A stretch of DNA of 64,000 bases, taken from Acinetobacter apis. GTDB lineage: Bacteria; Pseudomonadota; Gammaproteobacteria; Pseudomonadales; Moraxellaceae. Under the pieces are notes generated by a model. That model made no database searches and had not been told where the DNA came from. It saw nothing but the letters and a program-made list of their open reading frames with translations. The position numbers were made by a program, and so were the translations under genes. The stretch spans positions 1,054,001-1,118,000 of the forward strand of contig NZ_FZLN01000001.1 in assembly GCF_900197575.1 (NCBI RefSeq). Direction: 5' to 3'. Below are positions 63,343 through 64,000 of this stretch, in pieces. Position 1 is the stretch's first letter. Every line of letters begins with the position of its first letter.

Positions 63343-64000
63343 TTACTTTTTAAAAGGTAACGCATATTTAAAGATACGTCCAATCACTTGACCATACTGT
63401 TTTGCCAAGCTTGCATTGTTATAGTTAATGCCATATTTTTTACACACAGCTTCAACTTTAGGTGCCATTTTGCGATAACGACGTGCAGGCACTTCAGGGA
63501 ATAAATGATGCTCAATTTGATGGCTTAAATGGCCAGTCAAAATATGAAATAATTCTGAACCTGTTAGGTTAGAAGAACCTCGAATTTGACGCATATACCA
63601 ATGCCCTTTACTTTCATTTTGTAATACACTCTTAGGGAACACTTCTACGTCTTTGGTAAAGTGTCCACAAAAGATAATACTAAATGTCCATACATTTCGC
63701 ATGCCGTTAGCGACCATATTTCCTGCTAAAACAGGAAGCGCACTTGGACCTGCAATCAAAGGGAAAAACACATAGTCTTTAAATAAAAGTTTAGAAACTT
63801 TATTTTGAATTGGCTTCCACTCTTCCCACAATTGCTGCTTGGTTTTACGACCAATGAATACGCGTCCAATTTCTAAGTTTTGAATCGCAACACCCCATTG
63901 GAAGAATAAACAAAATGGAATGCTATAAAGTGGCTGTAATAAATGACCTTTCTTCCAACGCTGCTCTGGAAATAAACGTAATAAGCCATACCCAATATCA
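63343..64000 (-). CDS. Fatty acid (acyl-lipid/acyl-CoA) desaturase, 3' part
   Basis: The frame stays open to the window edge, so the 5' end is missing; 218 residues are visible. The third histidine box HQIEHHLFPEVP is characteristic of di-iron front-end-type desaturases (DesA3/linoleoyl-CoA type). CGHFTKDVEVF and hydrophobic segments precede it. An internal TTG start at 63831 is not the real start because homologous sequence continues upstream. It should introduce a double bond in membrane fatty acids; position is not determined. Confidence 0.85.
   Translation of the reverse strand, partial: DIGYGLLRLFPEQRWKKGHLLQPLYSIPFCLFFQWGVAIQNLEIGRVFIGRKTKQQLWEEWKPIQNKVSKLLFKDYVFFPLIAGPSALPVLAGNMVANGMRNVWTFSIIFCGHFTKDVEVFPKSVLQNESKGHWYMRQIRGSSNLTGSELFHILTGHLSHQIEHHLFPEVPARRYRKMAPKVEAVCKKYGINYNNASLAKQYGQVIGRIFKYALPFKK

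Overview
The window reads as chromosomal DNA of an Acinetobacter-type gammaproteobacterium. The pointers are an AT-rich genome, a gluconate/Entner-Doudoroff cluster (gntT, SDR, gntK, eda, edd), the adjacent dat-ddc pair of the 1,3-diaminopropane pathway, a stand-alone NadM-type NMN adenylyltransferase, and a PutA without its own DNA-binding domain beside a divergent Lrp-type regulator. These are judgements from sequence reading; no database search was run, and I cannot name the species. No IS element, prophage, CRISPR array, rRNA or tRNA was seen.

Layout. (1) 298-6112: gluconate uptake and catabolism. A permease and a gluconate 5-dehydrogenase-like SDR are on the + strand; edd, eda, a possible small membrane protein and gntK are on the - strand. 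(2) 6502-20009: a sulfur-scavenging island. It holds two paralogous pairs of SsuA/TauA-like binding protein and TonB receptor, a Crp/Fnr-type regulator, a cytoplasmic arylsulfatase, an AtsK-like Fe(II)/2-oxoglutarate alkylsulfatase, an ABC ATPase, and a permease made of two fused permease units. Together they suggest outer-membrane capture, import and desulfation of organosulfur compounds. (3) 20395-21655: a DUF475/TerC-like membrane protein preceded by a yybP-ykoY manganese riboswitch. (4) 22074-29906: aroG, a phosphatase-like protein, ispF, a secreted Cys-rich protein, and the pyrG-kdsA-eno-ftsB-ispD operon. (5) 30130-36873: a lipoprotein, a MocR regulator, a 49-residue membrane protein, and the Lrp-type regulator divergent from putA. 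(6) 36977-45102: trmA, prmA, a zinc-ribbon membrane protein, an alpha/beta hydrolase, fis, purH and purD. (7) 45467-48127: metQ-metN-metI. (8) 48177-53591: an outer-membrane barrel, dapD, queE-queC, a secreted protein, bcp, yceI and nadM. (9) 53768-58697: pstSCAB with a PhoB-like box. (10) 58797-64000: dat-ddc, a SIMPL-domain protein, a small protein, and a desaturase cut by the window edge.

Most transcription units end in clear intrinsic terminators, several with TTCG loops. In both the met and pst operons the binding-protein gene comes first and a terminator-like hairpin separates it from the membrane components. This is a plausible device for making binding protein in excess.

The most interesting items are the organosulfur island with its fused permease and twin receptor/binding-protein pairs, the riboswitch on the DUF475 gene, the paired internal terminators, the (GAA)5 tract read in two frames at the ftsB/ispD overlap, a Bcp-type peroxiredoxin lacking the usual resolving cysteine, and the 49-residue membrane protein at 32324.
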